Shown here: piece after piece, positions 19,054 through 31,600 of the stretch
Layout: each line of letters starts with the position of its first letter
How positions within the stretch are numbered: position 1 is the first letter of the stretch
Source: Solea solea
Lineage: Eukaryota > Chordata > Actinopteri > Pleuronectiformes > Soleidae
NCBI RefSeq assembly: GCF_958295425.1
Contig: NC_081135.1
Span: 25,111,613 to 25,175,612 of the forward strand
DNA: 64,000 nt
Direction: 5' to 3'
The notes under the pieces: generated by a model
The model's database searches: none
The model's input: only the letters and a program-made list of their open reading frames with translations
What the model was told of the DNA's origin: nothing
Made by a program: the position numbers and the translations under genes

Positions 19054-19765
19054 CACATCTGCATTCACTCCGTCCATCACTCTCTCTGCAGCAGCATCCC
19101 CTCTGTTGTGGCCTCAAGTGTTTACCTGAGCTGTTCTTACAACACTCACATTACTCACATGCACACATACTGACTTTAGCATGTCATATTTAGGTCATTT
19201 ATACCTTAATGTTAATGTTAATTGTTTCTGTTCTGTTGTTGAAAATGGAGAACATAGTGCCACACTAAGGAAATGTACAACTTATATTGTACTGATAATT
19301 CATGAAGGACTTTAAACTGAAAACTGAAGCAACTATCACGTCTCCGTCTGCCTTTCTCGGAACAAATTAGGAACATTTCCAGGAAATGAAGTGGAAAAAT
19401 AAAGTGTCACCAAGAAAGAAACTTTAAAGGACCCATTTTATCTGAAGTTCAAAGGTGCCTGTAAATGAGGGTGTGGATGACTTTGGGTCTGTGATTGACT
19501 TCTTACCTTGTCTTTTCAGGAGGCTCCAGATTTCCTTGTAATGAGCCTCAGAGGTGTCAGACAAAAACAAAATAATTTTACTGCAAATCTATCTTTTTTT
19601 TTTTTTTTTTTTAGTACGATCCGTCTTGGATTCTTAATCATTTGAGACCCACAGAAACATGATGTTTTCATATGTTGTTTGCGGATAGCGTGCTGCTCTT
19701 GTTTACTCCCTTGCGAGTGTCTTACATCATTACAACCACAGCAACATAATAATAGCATGCACTGT

Positions 19766-19802
19766 AGACACACACACACACACACAGACATCCACACACA
19801 CA
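19766..19802. repeat. (CA)n microsatellite
   Basis: Imperfect CA repeat, with a run of about 21 T at 19591-19612 upstream. Confidence 0.8.
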
Positions 19803-21530
19803 TACACCTCATCCCATCCTTTCATCACACACCACATTCACACTTCCCATAAACCCTGACTTCTTAAGCGATGGGTCGGAACCCAAGATGGGTCACAGCC
19901 CTACTTCCGGTGGGTTGCCACATGATTAAGAGTCCTCATATTGTTTAATGAGGCTGCGTCCCAGGCTATATTTCTCCTTCTGGTTTTAAAGGAAGAGGAT
20001 GTGAAAGAAACGGCTTTAAACATCCCATTTTATAGGTGATCTCTCCAACCCCCATCTTTCCTTGATGTATCAAACAGTTCAAGTCTCCAGCTTTAATTTC
20101 TTCTTTCAAACCTCTGTAATCTTTCACTATGACCACAACCAGTTGCCACAGAGATGACTGCATGATTGGTCATTATAGCACTACAAAGTGCCATTGCTCT
20201 ACTCCACCATTCATTGATGGTTGAAAATGCATTTTAAATTGCTGCTTCAGAATGGGCAAAATGTGTAAGAATTTAATTTGTCGTTTCCTGAACAGCATCT
20301 AAGTAAGGTACAGTCACACAGAACAAGACTTAACTTAAACATATGCTGTGCAGGCAAAGGACTGTAATGAGCTGTTTATGTTTAGTAATATTTATTCAGA
20401 TATTATTTTCACTGAAACCAACTGAGCTTGTTTGTGTTAAATCACTGGAGAAAAAAAAGTCTAATTCACCAGCATTAACCCTTTAAACAAACGCTCACAT
20501 TCTGTACCAAAATGTCACAAAAAACAATCGTGATAAATGATAAGTACACTATGGAAGACGAGCGATTGGAAATTCATATTTTTTTTCATTGTATTATTAT
20601 ATATTCTCTTCTATTAGAGTATTTTTTCAGTTTTGTATAGAAAACATAACCATTTCAGATGAGGCCTAATGTGAAAATTAAATAAGAGTAGCATTATTGT
20701 GCCATTATTGCTGTGAATAAGGTGAAACTTGTGCAAATCACCACATTATCTTGCCACTTAAATCGCAAAAATAGATCATGTTTGTTGGTAACAAACTAAC
20801 AGATGTTAGGTTCCCACGTTAGCCTCTTTTAATAAACGGATGAAAGTTTTAAATGTTGTAAAGGTTTGTTGTGTTAACAACCTCATCTGAATCCAGAGTT
20901 AGTTTACAAAGTTGTGTGCAACTTGCTCAATCATTTTCTTTTTTTCTTTCTTGTTTTTTAAATGTTGAGTAGATGCAGCCTCTGGGATATCTGTTAGTTG
21001 AATAGTCTTTGTGTATTATTATTGTCTTTCAGGACTACAAAACAATTCACTTTTGATATTTTTCTCACTATGTCCCAGTATTTTCCTATCACTAAAACAA
21101 ATATGTAACTTGAACAGGATGCCAGGGCAGCATACACACACACACACACACTTACAGACATCTTGCTCTCAGCAGATGTTTCGTCCACCGCTGCCTTCCC
21201 AGAAACCCACAAGTGAGCGTATTTTCCCGCCGCAGGGTCGGGGAGCAAAACCACTGAAGAAGACCGCTGCACCCCAACATAAAACAAAACACCAGAGGGA
21301 AAAAAATGTACAGAAAACCTTTCAAAAAGGAAAGGAAGGGAAAAAAGCAAAGGATTTTCTAATCCATCCTTTATTGAGGTGGCTGGTTTTCGGCAGCGCA
21401 ACCTTTTTTATGTGTGAGAAGCCTGGCCTGTAATTTGGGTAGCCACGGCGACCAGAGGGACTTGTAATAAAACGCGACTCTATTCTGGGATGCTCTGTAA
21501 TAATGGACGCCACCATCCACTCCTCTTGTT

Positions 21531-21606
21531 AGGGATGGATGGATGGATGGATGGATGGATGAATGGATGAATGGATGAATGGATGGATGGATGGATAGAT
21601 GGATGG
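21531..21606. repeat. (GGAT)n tetranucleotide microsatellite
   Basis: Roughly 18 tetranucleotide units with GAAT variants. The Pro/Ser/Ile/His-rich frame on the minus strand derives from it. Confidence 0.9.
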
Positions 21607-23448
21607 CAGTACTATGGGCTGAAGGACAGATGGACAGCGGCTGGACAAAATGATGAAAAAAATGAATTCTGACCAGTAAAAGAGTTGGTCAAACAAAAAG
21701 AAGAACTTGCCAACAGCCAGAAGGAGTCTTGTTAGATAGAAGAATACTCGATGGAAAGAAAGATTAACGAACAAACCTAATATCTAATTGCACAGCTCGA
21801 TTGTACCCTCGCAAGCACACAAACTTCTGGATTAGTGATCAATACCTGGCAGGACTCCCGAGTGACCATTATGTCCTTCAACATTGCTACAAGTCCCTGT
21901 GGTTGGCATTCTGCATTCAGACACCTCTCTATAATCTCCACGCCATGTTAACAGTTGCCCATTATGCTAAGGTCATAATTAGAAAATCACATTGGCATAT
22001 ACATCCTGTCATTAGAAGTGTCTATTGCTATTGCATTGTAATTACATTTTAGTAGGTTGTTATTACACCATTTAGAAGCTGTCTGTCTTACCTCAATCTC
22101 CTCCTTAATTGGTTATGTTGGTCTGTCCCGCCCCCTGCAGTCCGCCCACCTCTTTGACGGAACATTCCTGTGGTCAGAGCATTTTAAGCTGGAGAGTATT
22201 ACAACTGAAACTAATATGCCACAGAATGAAAGAAATGAAGTAGGAGGGGAAAATGGGCAGAGTGAGAGAGAGAGAGAGAATCTGGTGAAAGACAGAACTT
22301 GGGAAGAGGAGTAAAAAAAAAAAAAGGATGGAGAAGAAATGAAAGAGGGAAAATAGGGTGAAAAACACAGTTTTCTTGTTGCATGACAGATTCCCTCCCA
22401 GCCAACCAAGACTTGTCCTTTAATACCCAGGAGCCTTGATGTGGCTTCTCAACGATTGCACATGGGGCAAAGCTGACCACATCTCTGCCACGCTGCTTAT
22501 TATACTGCATTGCTCACACACTCTGTGTGTGTGTGTGTGTGTGAGAAAGGTGCCCCCACACTGAATGTGTACATGCAAGTGTGCAAGCGTGTTGAAAGCC
22601 AGCATCAGTCGCGCAGAGAAGTGTTCACATCTTAACTGCATGTCTTAATTTGTCATCGCTCTTGTGAAGAACGGGAGAGAGGGGGAAAAAAACTGAGATA
22701 AATGTAAAAAACATGTAGGAGAAATAGAGGGAACGTCAGAAAGGAAAGAAACTGTTATTTTCAATACATTGTTGTATTCAACAGAAGCAAAGGTTGCATG
22801 ATATTATTGTGACGTGTCCTCAACTATTACAGATGTCTCACTCTGAACTATAATTGTTGATCATTTACAAAATAAGAACTTGATTCACTTGAAGCAAATG
22901 TGTCAGTTATACATTAAATAGCTACAGAAAGCTTGCCATCTATTTAAAAACAGATGAGATTTTCACAACACAGTTTAAATAAACCAAACAGACCTCACTT
23001 AAATTTGGTATTTCATCCAGTGACAGTATATTATAACATAATGTGTAGTATATAGGCTCCACCACACTGGCCATACAGCATATGTTTCTTACCACTGTCA
23101 AATGCTGGAATAATTGGATGAAGGAAAGAAAAATGAGGGGCCGAGATTATGACATGGAGTATAACGTGTTCCTTTCTGCTGACCACAAGGACTTCCTCTT
23201 TATGACCTCCATGACCAGCCTCATGCAGCACTTACACACAGGGAGGGAGAGAGAGATGCAGAAAAACGTCTGAAATTGCTTTTAAATTTCCAATGAGATA
23301 TCTAATTTTACATCACATGCACTGCCCACCCCCTAAAAATCTGCACAAAAAACAACAAAAACAAATAAAAACAAACAGAAAACAATGCAAATATGGCAGG
23401 GTGACTGATCATTAGGTCTCCACAATAACAAAGTCATACTCATAAAGA

Positions 23449-23982
23449 ATAACTTCACTAGTCACTTTATTAGGTACACCTTTTCAACTGCTTGTTAAAG
23501 CGAAACACCAATCAGCCAATCACATGACAGCTACCCAAGTGAATTTAGACATGGTCAAGACGACCTGCTGACGTTCAAACAGAGCATCAGAATGGGAAAG
23601 AAATGGGATTAAAGTGATTTATGAACACTGTATGGTTGTTTGTGCCAGATGGGCTGGTCTTAGTATTTGAAAAATGCCGATTTACTGGGATTTGTACACA
23701 CAGCCATCTCTAGGGTTTTCAGGGAATGGTCTCAAAAAGAGACAATATCCACTGATCAGCAGTTCTCGAGGTAAAAATACTTTATCAATATCAGTATTCA
23801 GAGTTGGCCCCACTGGTACAGCATGATAGAAAGGCAACAGTAAGTCAAATAACCACTAATTACAAACAAGGTGTACAGACGACCATCTATGAGCACATCA
23901 AAAATAGGCTGGAGCACCAGACCTACAATTCCTGCCATTTAATTAGGTGTCCTGTGTACCTAATAAAATGGCCTAGAGTGTA
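23449..23982 (+). mobile_element. Non-autonomous Tc1/mariner-type element with both ends
   Basis: Left end reads CACTTTATTAGGTACACC and right end GTGTACCTAATAAAATGGCC ... AGTGTA, an imperfect inverted pair. Inside are TGGTCAAGACGACCTGCTGA, AGAGCATCAGAATGGGAAAG, CCATCTCTAGGGTTTTCAGG and AGAAAGGCAACAGTAAGTCA, the order of the 5' transposase region of the same family as 18756-19053. Only about 0.53 kb remains, so most of the transposase is deleted. Cannot self-mobilise. Confidence 0.85.
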
Positions 23983-24194
23983 CATATGCACATACAGTAC
24001 ATTGAAAACAGTAACAGTTCTTGTAGAGATATTTGTCATGGATCCCAAATAATTAATTTTTTATCAGGATGCCATTTGCCCATGTTTTCTCAGGAGTGAT
24101 CTTCTACAGGTTGTTGTACACAAATAATATTGGATTTTTGCTGCCCTCTGCTGTTCTGTAGTCAAAGTCTTGTCGTTGGAGCACAATGATATGC

Positions 24195-24290
24195 AGTGGT
24201 TTGCCATGTTCTGTTGGCCCTGCGATGGATTGGTCACACTCTGCCTCTTGTCCAACATCGGCTTGGATTTGCTCCAGTCGATGGATGACT
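24195..24290 (+). repeat. Degenerate teleost SINE tail
   Basis: TTGGCCCTGCGATGGATTGG, then TCACACTCTGCCTCTTGTCC and CGGCTTGGATTTGCTCCAG correspond, with decay, to the tail of the other SINE copies. Confidence 0.55.
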
Positions 24291-25612
24291 TAACAATAGC
24301 ATATTGCATTAAGGAACCTATAACAGTCAAATTAACTTGTGAAATAGAGGTTTATTTTCTAGATAACAGGCATGAATTGTCTTTGTGTACACATACACAC
24401 ATACACAGTCTTCAGTCATTTGAAAACACATGACAAGAAACATACCCATTTGAGTTGTTGTTCTTCAGTAGGTTTAGGTCATGATGGTGTATAAATATAA
24501 ATGAGAAAGGAATTGTTCAAGAATGCTGAGTGTGTGTATTGTGCGTATATTGTGCGACTGTGAGTGGACAGGAAGTGGCGGTAGTTTGAGGTCAGTGGCA
24601 GAAAAGAATAGTAACTGTGCTCTTACTGTGAATGCAGCTGGTCACAGTGCAGAATTTGGGTTTCCTGACACGCTGCAGCCTGAAGCCACATCTCAACATC
24701 ACGTCCATCTGTCATTATTCATTTTACAGCCTGTCATTATATTAATATACTTCACCTCCATTTGCTTAATTATTTTTCATGCATTTTCTCTTTCATTTCT
24801 TTTTTCACCCCTCCCCCCACAGTCCAACATCCCTCTTCATACCCGGTGACATCTATATAAAATACTTCCTAAGTGCTGCTCCACCCTTCTCTTTAAACAT
24901 TAAATACTGCACAAAAGCATAACCACAGGAACTAAAAGGCCTTGTTTCTGTGCTGTTTACTAGCCTGAGGCATACCGCATCCCTGTCATTCATGTCTGGG
25001 TCCACGACCATCTACCACTGAAGAGAAGGGGGCCAAATGATAATGCCATACTGAAAATAAAATCCTAATACGTTTCAGATTTTTGCTTTCAAACATCATG
25101 AAATCATCATGTGTGCCTTACTTGATTTATTTAGTATTATACCTTTTAATATACATATCTTTTTTTTGGGGGGGGGGGGTCACACTTGACTGGCCCCACA
25201 TGACCAGACCAAACATTCAATGGACCCCAGGCCACTTGCATTTGAGACCCCTGTTATAGTTATTGCTTGAGTTTAAACATTGAACAGCTTGTGAAACAGA
25301 ATACATTTTGGATGTGTTATTGATTAATTAAAAGGGGGGGAAATATCATCTACTGCATGGGAGCAATTGAAATGAGGAGGAGAGAGGATACTTCTCAGCC
25401 CACAATAGTCCTTGCCCTATATTAATGTTAATTATAAAATGCTCATTATTCTGATGATTTGTAATGCTACTGCTAAGTGTTTGCTGGCTGTTGTCACTGT
25501 TGGACACGTTCAATAAAAGCACACTGATTTTTTTTTTTTTTTTTTTTTTATTTCATTGTATGTGTTGCTGATTGAACATCATCTATTTAGCCAGCGGCCA
25601 GGGAGCTCAAAC

Positions 25613-25624
25613 TGCGCCTGCGCA
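25613..25624. promoter_or_regulatory. NRF1-like palindrome in the snx4 promoter
   Basis: TGCGCCTGCGCA, close to the NRF1 consensus YGCGCAYGCGCR, lies 57 bases upstream of the snx4 start codon. NRF1 sites are typical of TATA-less housekeeping promoters. No TATA box is visible nearby. Confidence 0.5.
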
Positions 25625-25680
25625 AAGGGGAGGACCCAGTGTGCCAGCTCAGCTGACACCAGAGCAGCAACAGCCCGAAG

Positions 25681-28600
25681 ATGATGGCAGACAGTGGAAG
25701 CAGCGAAGTTGCTGTGATCGGCAATACTGACCTCACTTCGTCGGAATCAGAGAGCAACACCATGAACACGGTCGTACTTTTTGCTATGCTCATTAATGTA
25801 CATGTTTTAAATTTAAAATCATGCTTTCAGTGGTCATTTCTTTTAAACACACCCTGAAGTAATGTTAGCTTGCTAGAGTTGAATGACAAATTCGAGCCAC
25901 GGAGACTTTTCTACTTAAATGTTCATAAAGCTGCTGCTTTTTGTGGAAAGCCAACTGGCTTCGAAGATAGTTTTAACCACTAACTCTGTAAGATAACGTT
26001 CAATGTTACCGTGTCAGCTACATTTGCTGTTGCTAGCGTACTCTGTAAACTTTAAGGCTGTATTTAGCTTGCTAGCTAGCACATATGAACGTTAAAGTTT
26101 TGTTGACTTTTAAGTTGCTTAACTCCTCCAATTGTCCTCCAAGTATAGACCCATAAAAAAAACAGTAAAAGCCATGGTTTCTACTGAGAGAAGACAATAC
26201 AGGGAAGCGTCGAGTTGGTTTGTTTTTTGGTCAGTGATATCTTGTTTCATCTTGTGACTTGCACACGCCTGTCACAAACCTCGTCAAGTTCTTATCTGCG
26301 TTCATATTTCATAATATATTTGCAGTAGTATGGCCTTGAGGAACATATTTTACTGTTATAGTAATAGAGAACCGTTTTGCATGCACCTGTATCTGGTTTT
26401 ATTATTTAGTACAGGACTGGGCGATATGGCAAAAAGAATCACAATTTTTCCCCACATTGATCAATAACAATATTTATCACGGTTTATAATTTTTTGCTGA
26501 TACATCCAGTCTGTAGGGCATCCAAGCTAAAGTCTGAATAAACAGGAGATTTAAAAAGATAAATATAGCTAAATAGTAATAATGCCATTTAAAGGTAAAG
26601 GTACAGTGTTTCTGTGAAGGTCTCACATTACATCAAGCCCACCACTGGCCAAGAGAGGAGCAGTGCCCTCTATTGGCAAAATAAAATTACGAGCAGCGCC
26701 CTTTCCCTCATACAGAGTCATCTGCAAAATAAACAGGTGCAGGCTACTGTAAGTGAGTAGTCATTTTTTGGCTGTACTGTTTGATGTAATATAAGCACCT
26801 CTGTTCTAATTGCCAGACAATTTTGACTCATTTTGCAATCTGCTCTGTTGCTTTTGCAATATCAATCCATTTTCACTCAATAGACGCTTTGTAACCTTTT
26901 TTAATCAATAGTGTAATCTGGTTGGAAGGATAATACAAGCTCCCTCTCCTATCACCTTTTTGCCCTCAGCTCCACTCGCACAAATTAATGCTATATTATT
27001 GGGTAAATATCTCCAAAGCACAGCGTCATTATGGATCTGCGTTTTATTGCTATCGCATTTTGAGAGAAAGTCTTATTGCCCGTACAGTTAACCTACCATC
27101 ATATTTCCCCATAATCTGGTTGTCTTTTGTTCCTCATCCTTACACGTTGCTTGTTGTCTGCGTAGATGGTGGAGAAAGAGACAGCTCTGTTGAGAAGAAT
27201 CGAGATTAGTGTGCCGGAGGCAGAGAAGAGAACTGGGAAGAACACGGTTAACATGCAGGAAACCTACACTGTCTACCTCATAGAAACAAGGTATGTCATT
27301 ATTATGGAGGATTTTTTTTATTACTATTATTCTTGCATGTCCTTATTGGTTTTTGTAAGTATGAACATCAGAAAAAAGGAAATCACATTCAAACCACATT
27401 TGGTGGTTGTTTGAATTGCAATTTGAATGTAGGTTTGAAGGCCACATAGACCGGAAGCTCCAATTAACGCTGCGTTTGTGTGTGTATCTGCGTCATTACC
27501 TCGTTTATGAAACCCTAAAGTTTCAGAACAAACAGTTCAGCCACTGCTGAGAAAATAGTGTTGTATTGTTTTCCTGGGCTCTGCGAAGCGGATCGGCACT
27601 TCCTTAATTTGATGTCGTCATCAGAAATCCTCACCACTCCTCTCACCACCGTAGCGCCTCCCGGTGCGGGCACTAGTCCGGGCACATCCGGTTGCGTACA
27701 TTCAACCGCAGAAGAAGAAGAACTACTCTGGTTGTAGCTGCTGAGATGCAGAGCATCCACCGTGCCAGAGGGGGAGCTGTGTATCTGAGAGCTGGCCTAT
27801 CTATTACGTCACTTCCAGGTACCTGGCCAATCATAGGACAGTGGGAAAGCTCTCGTTGGCTGGCCAATCACAACACAGTCCACATTCTGGGGGTGTGGTT
27901 TTGGTCTGAAACAGCGCAGCTGTTGAATTGCAAGACATGGAAAAAGAATTTATACCTTAACAAATATGGTGGTGAGTGGATAAATAAAGTACACCGCTCA
28001 TATTTTTTCTTTATAATATTGCATTATTGACCAACATCTTTGTCATCAGGTAAAATATAAATGTTACAATGCTTGCCATGTACTATACACACTTAATTTA
28101 ATTAAGAAGTAAGATGTAATGTGTTGCTATTTCTGTGTCTCAAGGTACTCTGACTATGAATTCCCAAAATGCACTTTATTTATGCATCTGCAGGCCGACT
28201 GAATCTGTCATAGAGGGAGATACGTCAGCTGCACCAGACAGTTTGTGGAGACGCTACAGTGAGTTTGAGTTGCTAAGAACGTACCTCCTGGTCACTTACC
28301 CCTACATCGTCATCCCTCCACTACCTGAGAAAAGGGTGAGTGACACCAAGGTGGATGGAGAAAAGTGATGACTGAAAGCATGACATATTGTGATTGACTA
28401 AATTTCTTAAAACTTTGTAAAATAATAAATTCCGCGGTGAGTCGTTTCTTGGGCCTTTTTTAAAGAAGCTGTATGAAAGAATTGTACTGTATTTACTTGT
28501 AAAATCCCCATGATATGTCATCGGAAAATAAAGAAACCTGTGTAAAATGTAATTTACAGGCTGCTAATTCTGTTTATGTTGATGTTACAGAAAAGTTTTC

Positions 28601-31600
28601 TATTTAGAATGTAGTACCTGTTATAGCTGTTGTGGCATAACCTACATCCTTTTTAAATGTTTAATATCAGTTTATTCCATCAAGTTTTGAGGTGATATGC
28701 TTTATCTTCTCTTCCTCGATTGTATCTGTTGTAGGCAGAGTTTGTGTGGCACAAACTGTCAGCAGACAACCTTGACCCAGACTTTGTTGAGCGACGCAGA
28801 GTTGGACTGGAAAACTTTCTGTTGCGTGTTGCATCACATCATATCCTTGCTGATGATGAAATATTCTTCCGCTTTCTTACTGAGGTAAGTATTCAACCGT
28901 ATACCACACATTATGTTTCATGGCAGTCTGCTGTCATACATAAAATAGCCTCCTTGTTTAATCTACCAGGGTGTTCCAACTTAGAATTCCACTCTGCCAA
29001 ATTAATTTAAGAGGCTACATTGGTTTGGGGATTCTGCTATAGGGTACCATGATATACGTGTGTTTCTGGAGTGTTGAGTCACTGTGCATCATTTTTGACA
29101 ATTGTCATTACAATAACACAACACAGCTTGTTGTTTTTACAGCATAGTGAGCACTACCAAGAAGAAAAGAAAATGATGTTGATGGATGGAATGTATGTTT
29201 TTGCCAGGGATCACACTGTGTGCCACACCAAGTAACTTAAGTGCATGTGGGAGGATCAGAACTGCAGTTTTCTATCCACCTGTCTATCAAAATGTTAGTT
29301 TTGTCAGCCATTACCTGAATGGCAGCTCGCTTCTATTTGTGGCCCCCAGTCCTTTGATGGAGTTACTGTAGCGAGTCAATTCCTGTCTTTCTCACTTTAC
29401 TCTCGCCTTATCAGTTTCACTTGGCAGTTTTCTGACTTCAGCCTGTTAAAGCTGATCACCTGTGACATGTATAATTCTAGGCTGTCACAATAATTGGCTG
29501 TTGGCTGACAGATTTTCTATCTGCTATCTGTTTTGTACCCCCAGAACATTTTATACCAACCTGTAGAGTAAACCTTAGTAACAAAACAAGTTCCAGTGTG
29601 TAAAATCTAGGTGAAGGAATTTTAATTTATCAAACACTTGTACTTACTTTTTTCAGAAGTGTACAATCACCTGATTGTATAAATTTGTTGTTTTATATTA
29701 CCCCAGATTTTATATATATTTATATTTATACCGGTTCAGCTCTAAGGAGGCAGCCATTGGACCACCATATTTTTTTACAATCGCCCACAATAGACAGAAC
29801 TAAATATATATTTTGAGTTTTGATGCTAACTGAAGGCTACATAGGATCTGCAACACACTTGGAAGGGAAGGGTGAGATGAGTCGTATCCAGCTGCAATAA
29901 ATGTTGCTAGATTTTACACACTGTAGGATGGTTAAATCTAAAAGATTCACTGTAAACTGATTTACAAACACTCCCTAACCATAAACAACACATGATGCAT
30001 CAGTCAAATGATAACTACAGTGGTATTGTCTCAATTAAAAAAGGATATCTCTTCTTTTGACCGTGTAAGTGTCTATTTCTGAAATACCAGACAGCCCACT
30101 TTTTTTAATTTCAAATAAAAAAGAATCTTTATTAAGACAGAGGATTTTGCATTGCTATATCCTCTTTCTCCAGAGCTGTAGAAAACAATGATTAGGTGGT
30201 GTGCCTAAATCGTATAATGGTAGGAAAAACCCTTGATAAAGAGACAAGAAAAATATGAAAAAAGCAATTGCAGATTGTATATCAGAGCATACAGTATGAG
30301 AAAATGGAGAAAATGTTGATTTTTCTGCTCCAGCCACAGAGTGATCTCACATTGTCAAGATGATTGGCTCTTTCTCAATTTATATGCGTTCTATCTCTCA
30401 GGGGAATATTGGCTATCCTTACCGAGCTGAAAAATCGTTTCACTCATTTTCACTTTTCACTCATATATTCACTCAGACCAGTGCGGTCTGTGCGGTCAGC
30501 TGGTGGAACCTTTTTTGGTACCATCTGAGTTCATCATCTTTCATTCATCTGTTCTTAGGAGAAAAGATGGAAGGAGGAGGTTTTGGTGACTGGTTTCCAA
30601 GACAAGGTAAAGATGTTTTAGTGTTTTATCCCTAACATTTGCTGTCATTTAATGTTACCAACAATATCATCAAAATCATATTATCATGGTTCTTATCAAA
30701 AGCACCCCCTCACAGATTCCCCTGTGTTCTATATGCAAAGTAACATCCTCCAACTTGATTTGAATGTGTATTTCTGTTTTCTATCAGGCTGATTCCAGAC
30801 TCAAGTCTCTGAGTGCCATGTTCAGAGTCAAGAACCCTGACAAGTATGTGGAATATGGATGTAAGTGACATGCTTAGAGATGTTTAAACACAGAGTGATG
30901 ATCCATGTTTCTCCAGGCAATTTACAGAACTTAAACACTACAGTGAAGAACTGAACACCGCCATCTCCCAGCTACTCCGAGTCAGGGCGGTAAGTTTCAG
31001 CATAATGCAAATATACACACACACACACACTCGTATTTAAACTTCCTTCTATGAATGAAAACTTGTTTACGCTTTCATGCCTCTTTGCATGTTACAGTCA
31101 TGGCCAGAGGCATTAGCCCTCGTTTATGAAACATAAGCACTACTAATAAATCTACATACAGTCATTTCTACACAAAGACTGGCTTTTAACAATATGAACA
31201 AGAGTAGAAGCAATGATCGAATCTTGTGCCAAGTCTATCACTCATTCAGACTTGAGGTGTCAGACTTTATGTTTTTATTTGGTTAATATGAATTACAAAA
31301 TGGGGGTATATAATGACTCATTTAATTGTCTTTATTCTAGAGAGTAGCAGACAGGCTGTATGGAGTTTACAAGGTCCACGGAAACTACGGTAGAGTCTTC
31401 AGGTGAGAAACTCATGTACTGTCGCTTCAGTTTTCTTTCTGCATTGATAGTTTAGCCTAAAGGGTGCCCCAATTAAGCAGGCATTTACAGCTTTAAAGTT
31501 AAAATGAAGAATTGTTGTTCATATTCTGTGTCAATCCACCTTTTAATCTACACATTTACTACATTTATGAGCAAATGCAGAACAAAAAAACTGTGTTTTT

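Larger units (their letters stand above)
7014..25680. other. 18-kb non-coding interval between divergent ihh and snx4
   Basis: No exon with coherent coding character was found. It should contain the promoters of ihh (right of 7013, minus strand) and snx4 (left of 25681). Identified content is listed separately: GA/CT-rich tract, TA minisatellite, SINE fragments, microsatellites and two Tc1 relics. Stretches such as 9440-9760, 15410-15520 and 21780-22060 are of balanced composition and free of obvious repeats. Confidence 0.6.

Noticed and set aside
27690..28030. 112-residue plus-strand frame inside snx4 intron 2
   Set aside because: No resemblance to a known family; the flanking snx4 exons join in phase without it.
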